Of a stretch of DNA of 64,000 bases, positions 36,591 to 48,401 are shown piece after piece (position 1 is the stretch's first letter; every line of letters starts with the position of its first letter). The translations under genes were made by a program, and so were the position numbers. The notes under the pieces are model-generated. The model was given only the letters and a program-made list of their open reading frames with translations. It was not told where the DNA came from and made no database searches. This DNA is from Littorina saxatilis (Eukaryota > Mollusca > Gastropoda > Littorinimorpha > Littorinidae): NCBI RefSeq assembly GCF_037325665.1, contig NC_090255.1:32038504-32102503 (forward strand). The letters run 5' to 3'.

Positions 36591-38269
36591 TCACTGGTCT
36601 TAGGGTTTTTGTTTTCAAAGAAGAAAGAAACTTGCTTGAACACGGACCACTTCTCCGAGCAAAATCAACAAACCTAATCACTCGCATTCCACCTCAAGGT
36701 CTCGGCCAACCAAGACTATGGCATACTCGTAGCAAAGCCGCCGAATGGTACCGTAAACCAAGAATAGTGACGTAAGAGAATAGAATGTTGTCTTTTGATT
36801 TGGAACGTGACGTGTTTCAGAACTTCTTCTGGACAACTCGGATGGTCTTCTGCGTAGTGGTTGTAGTGGGGCTCCTATGTTGCAAAATCATTCAAATCAT
36901 GCAACAAACACCAAATTAAGCAAATATGAAGAGTTTTATGTGCTTAACAAAACCTGATACAGAGCCATCGCGAAAAATAAAAAAATGGGTAGTTTTTAAA
37001 CAATTTTTCAAAATGGCCGCCAGTGTAAACGGTTGGGTATGTTAGGCATATTTCACTTCATGTGATTAACAGCAAATTTGGCGTAAATGGACATTTGCTT
37101 TTGCTTAACAAAACCTGATACAGAGCCACCGTGAAAAAATTAAGAAATCAGTAGTTTTTTTACAATTTTCAAAATGGCCGCCAATAAAAGGGTATTTAGG
37201 CATTTTTGATGCTACAAGACATTCTCTTGCAATAGAAACTAACACAAACACATTTTTAAACAAACAATACATGTATTGTTGGTGCAGAGAATGATTGGAC
37301 GGTGTGGGTGGCAGGGTTGAAGAATTTGTGGATTACCTAAACTGTGCAAAAATAAATATATTGCACCAATTTTCATACCAAAACGAAAACATTCATTCCT
37401 GTGCTGTTATATTCAATGTATGCTATTGAGGGCACTCAACTTGGCTAACTGGAACACTTTTAAGATAAAAGGTGGCCTTTACATGGGTTATTTGACCGCC
37501 GCCCAAATAAGGGTACCTCCAAAATAAAACTGATAAAAATGTAATGTATCAACTCAAAAGTCGACTAAAATTCATAATCGCTGTATTTCGAAAACGTTGT
37601 TTGTTCTCATGTGTTTACACAACTAGCACATTCCGGCAAGTGTCTATACTCAAAAGAAACTTTGGCAGTACTTGAAACAACCATCTGTCATATATACATG
37701 CGAAGTCAAAAATATGTGGGATGTAAGCCAACAAACCTGTGGCAGTTTTTAAAATATTATTTCGTGAAGATTTGAAAGTGTACTCAAACGGTTGAACTAC
37801 GCCTCGTGCGTAGACACACATTCCTGAAAGTTTCAACGCAACCCACTTGGTCATTGCTAAAATACATGGATTTTAGTTGACTTGGGTATCCCTCAAATTT
37901 GACACATAAACATATCATCCGTGAGATCGACACATACATCAGTAGGTACAATGGCACAACACTAGAAATATGCAAGATGGCGAAATAAAACAACCTGTTC
38001 TGGATGGATAATCAAGTTGACTTTCTCTTCGTATACAACAGTGACCCAGTTGTGCCTCAGGAATTGTCGTCGGCTTTTTAAAAGGTACCCGAAGTTTTTG
38101 TCACATCTCTTTGTCACGTCAAGGGTATCCTTATTTTGACGGCGTAAATGATGATGTTAAAAAAAAATGTGCCAGATAGCGAAGATGCGAGCCTTTAATG
38201 GCATAGACAGTTTGAATAAAATGACACAGGAATAAAAGTTTGAGTTGGGGTATGAAAATGGGTGCAATA

Positions 38270-38979
38270 CTATTTTTGCACAGTTTAGATGTTGACAGTT
38301 TTCACAGGCATGCAAGCACATTTGCAGAGAGCTGTGCTCTGCAGTCCTTCTTAGCAGCATTTGCAGCGTTTTGTTGTACAGCTCTTCTTGCAGGCACACC
38401 TCATGAGTTCTCGGCACACGCTGGATACCTCTTGAAAGCTCGTCCAGAATGACTCCCACTTTCCAGCCTTGAACTGCCAGCCCACAGAGTTTGGAAGTCT
38501 AATAGGTAGATGGCTCTTCTCAATCTCATGTCCTGCAGCAGCACCTCACTTGTAAGGGGATTATGGTCAATTTGGCAGCTCTTTTTACTGAAGAGGTACC
38601 GTCTAGCACTGTTTACACCCAGTACGTTGCTGGTTTTGTCCTACAGATGTACACCAAAAAGCTCTTGTGCTCAGTGGTACTCAGCTTACAAAGAGGAGCA
38701 GACAACCTGAAGAAAGTTTGAGTGACGTCTTCAAATGCTTGCCATACTTCCCAAGCCTTCTGATTCCCCAATACCATTGAAGAACGACATAGTGTCACAG
38801 CCTGTAAGGCTATGCAAAATGGGCAGACAGGGTGACTTCTCTTGGCCAATGGCTTTGGCAATGTGGCGATACACTTCACGAGCAGAAAAAAACGCAACAC
38901 AGCTGGAATGAGAAGCAGACTGTCTGGCCTCCTCTACATCCATGGTGCAGGAAATCAGCCTGGGGTACCCTTCACACAA
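38270..38979 (-). pseudogene. Decayed C-terminal part of an LTGCDT-motif transposon protein
   Basis: Minus-strand frames contain EVYRHIAKAIGQEKS, LPILHSLTGCDTMSFFNGIG (LTGCDT at 38808-38791), then in another frame KAWEVWQAFEDVTQTFFRLS, and further on CRELMRCACKKSCTTKRCKC (about 38435-38345). This order (LTGCDT, KAW.VW, then a CXC-like Cys-rich end) matches from memory a family of uncharacterised proteins repeated in molluscan and cnidarian genomes. The GCD...GIG...KAW pattern resembles the helix-hairpin-helix part of FEN1/XPG nucleases, which is inference. At least two frame changes and a stop make it non-functional. Confidence 0.68.
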
Positions 38980-39010
38980 AAGATGAAAAGGGACATTTTT
39001 ATTTGAATGT

Positions 39011-39371
39011 GTGACGGGCGCTGTGGCGTGGTGGTAAGACGTCGGCCTCTTAATCGGAAGGTCGAGGGTTCGAATCCCGGCCGCGGCCGCCTGGTGGGTT
39101 AAGTGTGGAGATTTTTCCGATCTCCCAGGTCAACTTATGTGCAGACCTGCTAGTGGCTTATCCCCCTTCGTGTGTACACGCAAGCACAAGACCAAGTGCG
39201 CACGGAAAAGATCCTGTAATCCATGTCAGAGTTCGGTGGGTTATAGAAACACGAAAATACCCAGCATTCTTCCTCCGAAAGCGGCGTATGGCTGCCTAAA
39301 TGGCGGGGTAAAAACGGTCATACACGTAAATACGTGGGAGTTTCAGCCCACGAACGAAGAAGAAGAAGAAG
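39011..39371 (+). mobile_element. Mosaic tRNA-derived SINE, head C and body B
   Basis: Head GGCGTGGTGGTAAGACGTCG with B box GGTTCGAATCCC, then body B and a (GAA)n tail. It is bounded by a 10-bp duplication ATTTGAATGT (39001-39010 and 39372-39381). It sits inside the 4.0-kb transposon. Confidence 0.92.
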
Positions 39372-39729
39372 ATTTGAATGTATTTGAATAATGTTTACTA
39401 TCTCAGAGAGTCGGTCAAAGCCGGGTTAGCAAGTCTTCACACAACAGACCAAAATGAAAGAAAATTGTATTTCATGAATTCGTATAATTCTTACTGTTTC
39501 AGGTTAAAAAACAAACAAACACAGTTTCCAGTGACCCAACTGATTCTGGAATCTTTCTGACCGCTACATTTATTCGCTTCAAACAGTCGCTAACAGAATG
39601 TTGACCATAGTGAGGGTTCGTACGTTAAACCCATCAAATTCACAGAGGTCGCTTACAAATGATGTGCAAACATGTTCCAATTAATACAAATAAAAATATC
39701 TTACTGTTAAGATGTAGTAGGTAACAAAC

Positions 39730-40514
39730 CTTGATACAGTAGTACTACTACTAGTGAAATCGGCTCCCTTCTGTGGCACCGGAATAAATGCAGAACGCTT
39801 GTTCCCAGGAACCGGCATGTGGTGTAACTCTTGTATATATCCTGTAAAAATAAAATTCACACCAATGCACGGTCAACTTCAAATAAGCAAAAGGATGAGA
39901 AACAAGCAACAAACCAAAATTGTAAAACTCAAAGAGCGGTACCTCTTCATTTTTCAAAACCACTTATCTCATTTGATTAGCATACACTGTATGCTTTTGT
40001 CTGTTACCTACCGTCTTTGAAAGTTTGATCACAACACTGTAAAGACATGGGGAGTGGAGTGTTTTTATCTCCAGCTGGTCATCCTACTATCTGGCCTACC
40101 CTCACTCAGTTTTTGACTCTACCCCTCCCCACCTTATGGAAGTCCTTAACGTAGGCAGGACTAATCATTTATCATACCATGAACAATCTCTTTCTCCTCG
40201 CCTTTTATTCAAAGTTCGTTTAATCTGTTTAAAATCACCAGCGTGGCGATCATGATTTCCTTACTTGTAATCAACAGATAGATCTAGATCTATCAGCATC
40301 ACAATCCAGCTGATGAGCTATTGCAAGATTAAACAAAGTCTCTGCATTTCAGCGCTTCACCCGATGAATAACAGACCCCAGGGGAGAATTAAACAGTAAA
40401 ATGATGTGACATTGGTGAATGGATGCGTATTCTTGAAAACTTACCTTCAGAAACGTTGCTTTCGCTCAAATCAAAACACGCAATGTTGCGGAGGCCGCCA
40501 TCTTGAATTTTCAT
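39730..40514 (-). CDS. Two N-terminal exons of the transposon-borne protein (partial)
   Basis: Exon 1 is 40514-40445 (MKIQDGGLRNIACFDLSESN...) with donor GTAAGT. Exon 2 is 39841-39730 after a TTTTTACAG acceptor (YIQELHHMPVPGNKRSAFIP...VPQKGADF). The codon split across the intron reads G|GA and phase is kept. The next splice (donor GTTTGT) leads into sequence where I find no matching exon, so the gene appears internally deleted. No domain recognised in these ~60 residues. A CAAGATGGCGGC motif overlaps codons 4-7. It could alternatively be an unrelated host first exon, but its place inside the TIRs and on the same strand as the C-terminal remnant favours a transposon gene. Confidence 0.55.
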
Positions 40515-40874
40515 GCTGCGGATATATAAAATTCTAAAAACGATCAAATTAAATACCAGAACACAAAAATACCCATAGGAGTATTTATGTCATGCATGTG
40601 TTATCAGCAGACAACTTCTGGTGCATGGTAAACCATTGAATTTTACATTTGCTGAGTTGGGAATATTTACTGCTGAGCGCTTTTGGTACGAATTTCGTCT
40701 GCTGTAAATGCAGCCTTTTATTCCCTATCAAAGACCAAAAAAAACGATTTCTGAAGTGGCTCTGTATCTGAAATCCCTTAAATAATTATAAGGAACAATA
40801 TCACAAAGTATGGTGTTTGTTGCAAGATGTGAATGATTTATGAGTGCGTCTGCAACATACGAGCCCCACTATTG

Positions 40875-41493
40875 GCACGAGATTCTTTTTCTTCTTTGAC
40901 AGTTCATCCTCCGATACTGTAGCAAAACGTTTAATCTTTTTTTCACTTTCGAGTATGCGGACGACTGAACTTGACCGCTAAAAAGTAGTCCTTTCGGAAT
41001 CATTACGCCGAGTCTGAACATGAGGTCTGAACATTGTTTTTAGGCAGGATCTAGGTGAAAGCGAGGCTGTTCTTATCTCTGTGTACAGTCGAGAGAGAGA
41101 GAAATACATGTCGAGACATAAAGTTTTGTAGGCCTCTGACGTCACATGACTCAAAGAAGGGAAATCCAATCTCCAATCGATACATTATTTTTTTTCTCTC
41201 TCTCGTAAACAAACACGTAAACGAATCAACAACTTTTGCTTAAAAACAGGTTTTTTTAAAATCTTTAAGTTGTAGTTGGTGTTTAATGTGTTTGTGCTTT
41301 TTTGAAACGGTCATGGAATTGTCAGTAGATTAACTTGCTGTGCAGTTCTATTTGATTTGTTTGTGCGAGAGGCTCTTCATGTCTAAACAGGAGCGTATTT
41401 TGCCAATTAAAATCTTGTAGGTGTGTGTGTGTGTCACGGTGTGTGTGTGTGTGTGTTGTGTGTGTGTGTTGTGTGTGTGTGTGTGTGATGTGG

Positions 41494-41554
<61 letters not shown>

Positions 41555-43372
41555 GCATGCTCTTTTGTAAAAAAAAAAAACACACCAAAAAACACACACA
41601 AAACATATAACGATTATAAAGAAAAGGCCAGGCCAAAAATGACCCCACAACTCGCAACAACAACAAACAAAACAAAACAACAAAAGAGACGAATACGGTT
41701 CAAAATCTTTCTACCATTGTTTCGCCTGGTGCTATGTGAAACAGGCTGAGGGTTCTCGTAGAGTGCAGGAGGACACGGGCGTTGTTGGGAACTATTTGAG
41801 TTCAGCGTGTATTGATCGCCATCACTACCGCTCAACCGCCAGGCAATGCTGATTGTTTCAACGATGGCGGAGACAGGACACTGCATTCACTCATTCATCG
41901 CCTTTACTACATTACTACAGGGAATTTAAATATCTTTTATTTTTATTTTTATTTTTTATTTTTATTTTTAATAATTAAGCCTCCTTTGAACTGAGGACTG
42001 TTTGTAGATCGGGGGTGCTGTGTGTGGGTGATGGAGGAAGGGTTGTTTGTTGGGGGTGGGGGGGGGGGGGAGTGTGTTGGAGTTCAAAATTGTTTGAGAG
42101 GGAGGGTGGGTGGTGTGGGTACTACGTGAACTCAGTTACTAATAAAATTATAATCCTTTTTATGACTATCATTAAATTTGGCTTTAGTCTTTGCTGTTCT
42201 TGAATTGCCGTTTTCGAGGGAGTGGCACGGTCAGTTGTGGGGATCGAAGGGAGGAGAAGTGGCGTTAAATGGTGTGGGAGGGGTGAGGTGCTATATTTCT
42301 TGAGTGCTTTAAAAACACACACGCAATTTAATTGGATTTCCTTGAACTACCGAGCGTGTTTCAGGGGATGGGGGTAGGATGGGGGGGGGGGGGGGGGAAG
42401 AACAATACTGTACTTCAATATGTTCGTCTCCTTTGAACGCAGGCTGCAAAAGTGTGGGACTGTAAGTGGGGGTGGGCTTCGATTTTGCGTGTTCGAGGGG
42501 CCCGGGGGGGTGGGGGGGGGGGGGGGGGGGGGGGAGATGGGGGTGGGTGGGGGGGTGGGGGGAAGGCGCTGTTAAAACAATTGAGTACTTCAATATTTTT
42601 GCTTCCCTTAAAACTAAAAAGCTGCAAGGGGATAGGGGTGAGGATGGACGTGAGGGCCGATTGAGGATGGGGAGGGTGGGGTTGGTCGAGGGATGAAGAG
42701 CTAGCAACCCGGATACAATGACGCTTTTTTGTCAATTTTTTTAAATTGACTTAACGTTGTTTCTAGCCATAGAGAGACTACTAAGGAGGAATTGAGATGG
42801 GGGTAGGGGCTGTGTGGCGCGGACGGAGGTTGGGGTAGGCATGCAGCTGCGACCTCAAACACTGTCTTCTTTTTCTTCTTCTTTTTCTTCTTCTTCTGCA
42901 TTCATGGGCTGCAACTCCCACGTACACTTGTGTTTCTGCACGAATTGTGTTTTTACGAGTATGACCACCCCCCCCTCCCCTCCCCCTCCCCTCCCCCTCC
43001 CCCCCCCCCCCTCACCGCCACATATACGCAGAAATACGAATTCTTCATACAACATTCCATTTACGGCAAGGAAAGTTTTGTATGAATAGAGAGAATGATA
43101 ATAGATTATTTTCTCAAGTCAGACAGATACATTGTACATCATTGCATTGTTATTTCAGCTTCACATTGGTCACTATTGCATTCGTTTTATCACTGCCTCA
43201 GGTCGCCGAAACTAAGAATATTTAAAATAAATAATGAACAAATACTGAATGTATAGCTCTTAAGCTAACCACCAAATCAAGGTCATGCTACTCTTTATGA
43301 ATGTTAGTATACTCTTGATTGCACTTTACTTTCCTGATATCGTATTTTCAATGTATTATTAACATGGTTTAC
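40875..43372. other. Spacer with microsatellites and G/C runs
   Basis: (GT)n at 41419-41486, (TC)n at 41500-41550, repeated G runs at 42056-42070, 42380-42397 and 42500-42560, a C-rich tract at 42965-43012, and a fragment of the SINE body B tail (complement of GTGGGAGTTTCAGCCCACGA) near 42885-42965. Long Pro- or Gly-rich frames are artefacts of the runs. No gene recognised. Confidence 0.6.
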
Positions 43373-44109
43373 AGCTACCCCCCGCGGGTTCACACCGGTG
43401 ACACTGTGACGGTTCCCCTACGCTTTGTGTCCGGTGCCCTGACCCTTTGTGTTCGGTTCCCACTCGGTTCCCACACGCCAAAATTCGCGGACAAAACATC
43501 CATTTATGGTAGTATTACGCAATGTTGCTCTCTGAGAATGGTCTTGTTAGATCTGTGAGTGTTTACACTACATGCCTAGGTGCTGTTGGATTGAAGGTTT
43601 TTGATATTTTAGCCGTTATTAGGTAGAATGCCTTCCACTTTACTGCAAAACTGCATAATTCGTAGCATCGGCAAGAAATATCCTACCAAAAAATGCCTGC
43701 TTGGAACTGTCGTTGGTCCAGCAAAAAGTTCAACATGTCTGTAGCAGACAGCCCAAGTTTCAAGATTGTAGGGCCATCCAAACAGCCGTAATAATAAAAA
43801 CAACAAAAGTAGTCAGTGAAATTGGCTGTGTTCGGTCCCCACACACTTTTGTGACGTAGGCGTGACGGTTCCCATAATTCATTGTGTCGGTCCCCACTTT
43901 CTGTGTCGGACCCCACTTTCGACCTAATTTCTCTGTGACGGACCCCACAACCAGCCTATTTTGTGTCGGTCCCCACACCTTCTTGGATTTATGACTTGCC
44001 GGTTACTTGTATCATTGTATTCATTGAATCTAATTGTCTCGGAGTTATTTTTCAGCAAAAACCGGCAAGGCAGCACCTTTTGTGATACCAAGTAAGTCAG
44101 ATGACATCA

Positions 44110-44242
<133 letters not shown>

Positions 44243-44266
44243 ATTGACACCTTTCCAGATCACTCC

Positions 44267-45111
44267 GGTTATGCGACACTACCGCGAGCGTCACTACCGC
44301 GTGTCACACTACGGCGAGTACGACACTACCGCGTGTAACACTACCGCGTGTCACACTACCGCGAGTACGACACTACCGCGAGTATAACACTGCCGCGTGT
44401 CACACTACCGCGCGTACCACAACCGCGAGTACCATAACCGTAGAGAGAACGCATGCAAACTTACTTCTTGTGAGTTTGTGTTCTAACGGCTTTGATTGGA
44501 AGCAACCCATTCTATATGTATTCTGATAGTGTGTTCTGATCGTTTTGAGTTCTTGGTTAGCATGACAAACATTGAATTAGTGTTCAGAGAACAGACCAGG
44601 CCTTTTTGTTTTATATTTCAAGGAAACATTTCAACCTTTGCCTTCAGCCATGGAAGTCATAAAATGACACGCGGTAATGTTATACTCGCGGTAGTGTGAC
44701 ACGCGGTAGTGTTATACTCGCGGTAGTGTCGTACTCGCGGTAGTGTCGTACTCGCGGTAAGTTCTGTTTCCGTACCCGCGACAGCGGCAGCGACAAAAGA
44801 AAACGCGCGCAAACGCGTGACGTGTTTCCGTACTTGCGTTTTAAACATGCGGTAAAATCTGTAAACTCACGCGTTGCCGCGCGACAACGCGAAAAAATCG
44901 CTCCAGGACCCTTTCAAAAAAATCGCGTCGCTTGCCGCTTGTCGCGCCGCTAACGCGTCGCGCGTGTGGAAACACTCCTGGTCATTTTCTATGTGCTTGA
45001 TTTTCGTCGCACCGCTGGAAAAACGCTATCGCGGGTACGGAAACACAACTTTAGTGTGAGACGCGGTAGTGGTACTCGCGGTAGTGACGCTCGCGGTAGT
45101 GACCAGTACCC
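44267..45111. mobile_element. Mutator-like MITE built of CACTACCGCG repeats, 9-bp target duplication
   Basis: Left end holds about ten copies of a 14-18 bp unit with ACTACCGCG; the right end holds the inverse CGCGGTAGT. Ends GGTTATGCGACACTACCGCG and the complement of GTGACCAGTACCC. The target duplication is 9 bp, GATCACTCC (44258-44266 and 45112-45120), as expected for Mutator-type elements. A second inverse cluster lies at 44667-44760, and a separate element sits at 44766-45044. Confidence 0.8.
44766..45044. mobile_element. CpG-rich inner TIR element
   Basis: Inverted ends GTTTCCGTACCCGCGA and TCGCGGGTACGGAAAC (16 bp, exact). The interior is unusually rich in CGCG, GCGAC and related words. 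It lies within the CACTACCGCG element. Confidence 0.7.
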
Positions 45112-45177
45112 GATCACTCCACATAAACGCTGGTTCTGGTTGCATTGTGCCGCTGACATACAGCTAATAGGATTTTT

Positions 45178-45490
45178 ACACCCCCAGTATAGGGGTGTGT
45201 ATAGGTTTCACTCGATGTGTTTGTGTTCGCAAGTAGATCTCAAGAATGAACGGACCGATCGTCACCAAACTTGGTGAACAGGTTCTATACATTCCTGAGA
45301 CGGTCCTTACAAAAATTGGGACCAGTCAAACACACGGTTAGGGAGTTATTGGTGGATTAAAATTATACAAGGCCTGGTATAGACGGACACCCCCGTTGGT
45401 CAAAGGGAAATAACCATTCTCACTGCCACCAACTGAGAAGGCTATTTCCCTTTGACGGGGGTGTAGTTCCTATCGGAGGAATTTCTTGTT
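45178..45490 (+). mobile_element. Helentron-like non-autonomous element, family 1, copy 1
   Basis: Starts ACACCCCCAGTATAGGGGTG after five T, then ATGAACGGACCGATCGTCAC, a long internal stem (TCAAAGGGAAATAACC / GGCTATTTCCCTTTGA), the inverse sub-terminal CGGGGGTGT, a stem TTCCT-atcgg-AGGAA, and ends TTTCTTGTT. Related copies are at 54050 and 63893. Confidence 0.78.
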
Positions 45491-45560
45491 TTAATCCTTT
45501 TGTGGTATTGCTGATGATGCTGAACATGTATTTTACTAGTTTACCAATATGTATCTTTGA

Positions 45561-45669
45561 CCCTGATAGCCTACGAAAACGGAGCAATCATGGCCCAACA
45601 TTGGCCCAATGCTGAATTTATTGGCGCGGTGTTGAGCCTTAGTCGGGCCGTTGTCGTAGGCTGTCAGGG
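45561..45669. mobile_element. Short MITE, ~109 bp
   Basis: Inverted ends CCCTGATAGCCTACGA and the complement of TCGTAGGCTGTCAGGG, one mismatch. No target duplication determined. Confidence 0.6.
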
Positions 45670-45778
45670 TTTATGTAGCCTTGTTCCATTGTATTCTGAC
45701 TGTCATAAAGTAATAAAGTAGATGTGTACTGCCGGGCAGTACATACCCCAAGCGAAGTCGTCCATCTGTGTGTACATG

Positions 45779-45841
<63 letters not shown>

Positions 45842-46077
45842 TAAAATGTGTCATCGATGACGTGTTTTCATACTTGCTAATGCGGCAGGCTAATCATGAC
45901 GTCAAATTGAAACTTCTTGAAGTCTCTCAGAAAGGGACATGAAAACCATGTGGGGGTTACTAGTTTGGGCTGAAAAAAAACCCAACTCCACCTAAAATTC
46001 AAGCGCCTATGGGGCTGAATTATGCAGCATAAATTGTGAAACATCAGGATATCTCACACTTTCAATTCTGCCATCAT
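45670..46077. other. Spacer with a (TC)n tract
   Basis: (TC)n at 45781-45837; otherwise unremarkable and without coding signal. Confidence 0.5.
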
Positions 46078-47110
46078 GTCAAATCTGACAACAAACCTAC
46101 CCACAAAATGTCATAAATATCGGTGTAGAATTGAGACTTAACGGTTTTTAACTGCCAAAAATAAGTTTTTTTGACTGGAATAGTTTGTCTTGAAATTCAG
46201 TTTGGGACAACGGACCCACCCACTAAATTTCATAAAGATAGGTGAAAATTTAAATGTAACGGTTTTTAACTGCCAAAATTATGTTTTTCTTCTGGAAAAG
46301 TATGGAGTGAAAATCAGTTGGGGACAACGAACCTACCCACAAAATTTCATAAATATCGATGAAGAATTGAGATTTAACGGTTTTTAACTGCCAAAAATAA
46401 GGTTTTTTGTCTGGAAAAGTATGTCTTAAAATTCAGTTTGGGACAACGGACCCACCCACTAAATTTCATAAAGATAGGTGAAGAATTGAAATTTAACGTT
46501 TTTTAACTGCCAAAATTATGTCTTTCTTCTGGAAAAGTATAGAGTGAAAATCAGTTGGGGACAACGAACCTACCCACAAAATTTCATAAATATCGATGAA
46601 GAATTGAAATTTAACGGTTTTTAACTGCCAAAATTATGTTTTTCTTCTGGAAAAGTATGGAGTGAAAATCAGTTGGGGACAACGAACCTACCCACAAAAT
46701 TTCATAAATATCGATGAAGAATTGAGATTTAACGGTTTTTAACTGCCAAAAATAAGGTTTTTTGTCTGGAAAAGTATGTCTTAAAATTCAGTTTGGGACA
46801 ACGGACCCACCCACTAAATTTCATAAAGATAGGTGAAGAATTGAAATTTAACGTTTTTTAACTGCCAAAATTATGTCTTTCTTCTGGAAAAGTATAGAGT
46901 GAAAATCAGTTGGGGACAACGAACCTACCCACAAAATTTCATAAATATCGATGAAGAATTGAAATTTAACGGTTTTTAACTGCCAAAATTATGTTTTTCT
47001 TCTGGAAAAGTATGGAGTGAAAATAAGTTGGGGACAACAAACCTACCTTTAAAATTTCATAAGAATCAGTGAAGAAATAGGATTTAACGATTTTTTAACG
47101 GCCTTTAAAT
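46078..47110. repeat. 118-bp satellite with a 354-bp higher-order repeat
   Basis: Units begin with CAGTTKGGGACAAC at 46198, 46316, 46434, 46552, 46670, 46789 and 46907, and a diverged AAGTTGGGGACAAC near 47025. Three unit types alternate. The block 46316-46669 repeats as 46670-47023 without a difference that I could find. Confidence 0.9.
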
Positions 47111-47139
47111 CATTGGTGATGTCATCATAACCCAGTCGT

Positions 47140-47218
47140 TGTAGTTGTCGTCGTAGTTGTTGGTGTTGTTGTTGTCATGTTCGTTGTCGTGATTGTTGTT
47201 GTTCTCGTGTTGTTGTTT

Positions 47219-47255
<37 letters not shown>

Positions 47256-47330
47256 CGTCGTCGTCGTCGATGTCATTTGTTGTTGTTGTTGTTATCGTCG
47301 TCGTCGTCGTCATCGTCGTCGTTGTCAGAG
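47140..47330. repeat. (GTT/GTC)n trinucleotide tract
   Basis: Interrupted TTG/TCG trinucleotides. The Asn/Thr/Asp- or Cys-rich frames here are artefacts of the tract. Confidence 0.85.
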
Positions 47331-48308
47331 GTTATTTCTAAAGATTTCATTGATAGTCTTTGTTCTCGTCACCAAGACTTGCTAAGAACAAGCTTGGAAC
47401 AGCAAGAGTTCCAAGAACAAGATTAGAACAACTCATTACATCATTACCAGTACGTCATTTGTATTTAGAACACACTTTAGAAAAAAACCTCTTCAGCTAC
47501 AAACCAGTCACCCTCACATGTCGGAGGTGTTTGTCTAAACCACTTACTGAAATGTTTTGAGGTTTAATGACCATACACATGTTGAACCGGTGAGTGTCTT
47601 CCGCTGCTTAATTCGCAAATAACTATTTTATTAAAGTCCGCTTGAAACGCTCAAAGATGAAATTCCATGTTAAAAAGTGACAAAAGTTTCACATTTTCCC
47701 GTTGTAACAGCTTCCGATGATATTATATGAAAATTCTGATCCTCTGAGAGGATTCCCCGAAACAAAATCAGTTTGTACGCCTAATTTTAATAGAATTGTC
47801 CAAACAGTGTCGAGAATATTGTGCTAAAAGATGAATTCTAGAACAATGTTCACAGACAGACACCACTTGGCAAAAAAAATTTCAGTGCTGGGAGATGAAA
47901 AAAAAAACTACCTCGCTACGCGCGGGCTCCGCCCGCGCTCCGCTTGGATTAATTTTAAGAGAAAGCAGTCATGAACACAAGGAGCTGGGAAAAGTTGCCT
48001 CTTACAACAAGCGTGGATAAAGACACATACTTGACACAGGCAAGTACTCTTTTTTTTTTTCAATCACCACTAGAAGTCCCTGGGCAGCATTTTGCTCTGA
48101 AAACTGAATCTCACATACGACAGGTGGATCAATTATTTTAAAAATGTGCCAAATTGCATATCTCCAAGGCCTTAAGACTAAGAGTAGATATTGGGAAGGC
48201 CAGTTCAAGAAGGTGTGGGTGGATCAACACATAATTTGCTGGTATACTGGGAACCGTCCCAGAGATAAATAATGTTATATATTATTTGTGGCATAAACTA
48301 ATAAAGTT

Positions 48309-48310
<2 letters not shown>
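47331..48310. other. Interior of the long-arm element without a recognised gene
   Basis: No domain-bearing frame. A short GC-rich palindromic stretch at 47920-47945 (CGCGCGGGCTCCGCCCGCG) stands out in AT-rich DNA. Confidence 0.45.

Positions 48311-48401
<91 letters not shown>

Larger units (their letters stand above)
36864..40871 (-). mobile_element. 4.0-kb TIR DNA transposon carrying an LTGCDT-family protein (possibly Academ-like)
   Basis: Ends TAGTGGGGCTCCTATGTTGC (36864 onward) and the complement of the same ending at 40871, with sub-terminal TGCAACAAACACCA and GATACAGAGCCA on both sides. A 3-bp duplication TTG flanks it (36861-36863 and 40872-40874). A minus-strand gene starts just inside the right end (ATG at 40514), and a Cys-rich C-terminal remnant lies at 38270-38979. 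The middle of the protein is absent and a SINE (39011-39371) is inserted. Three-bp target duplications and an XPG-like nuclease are features reported for Academ elements; the assignment is inference. Confidence 0.62.
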
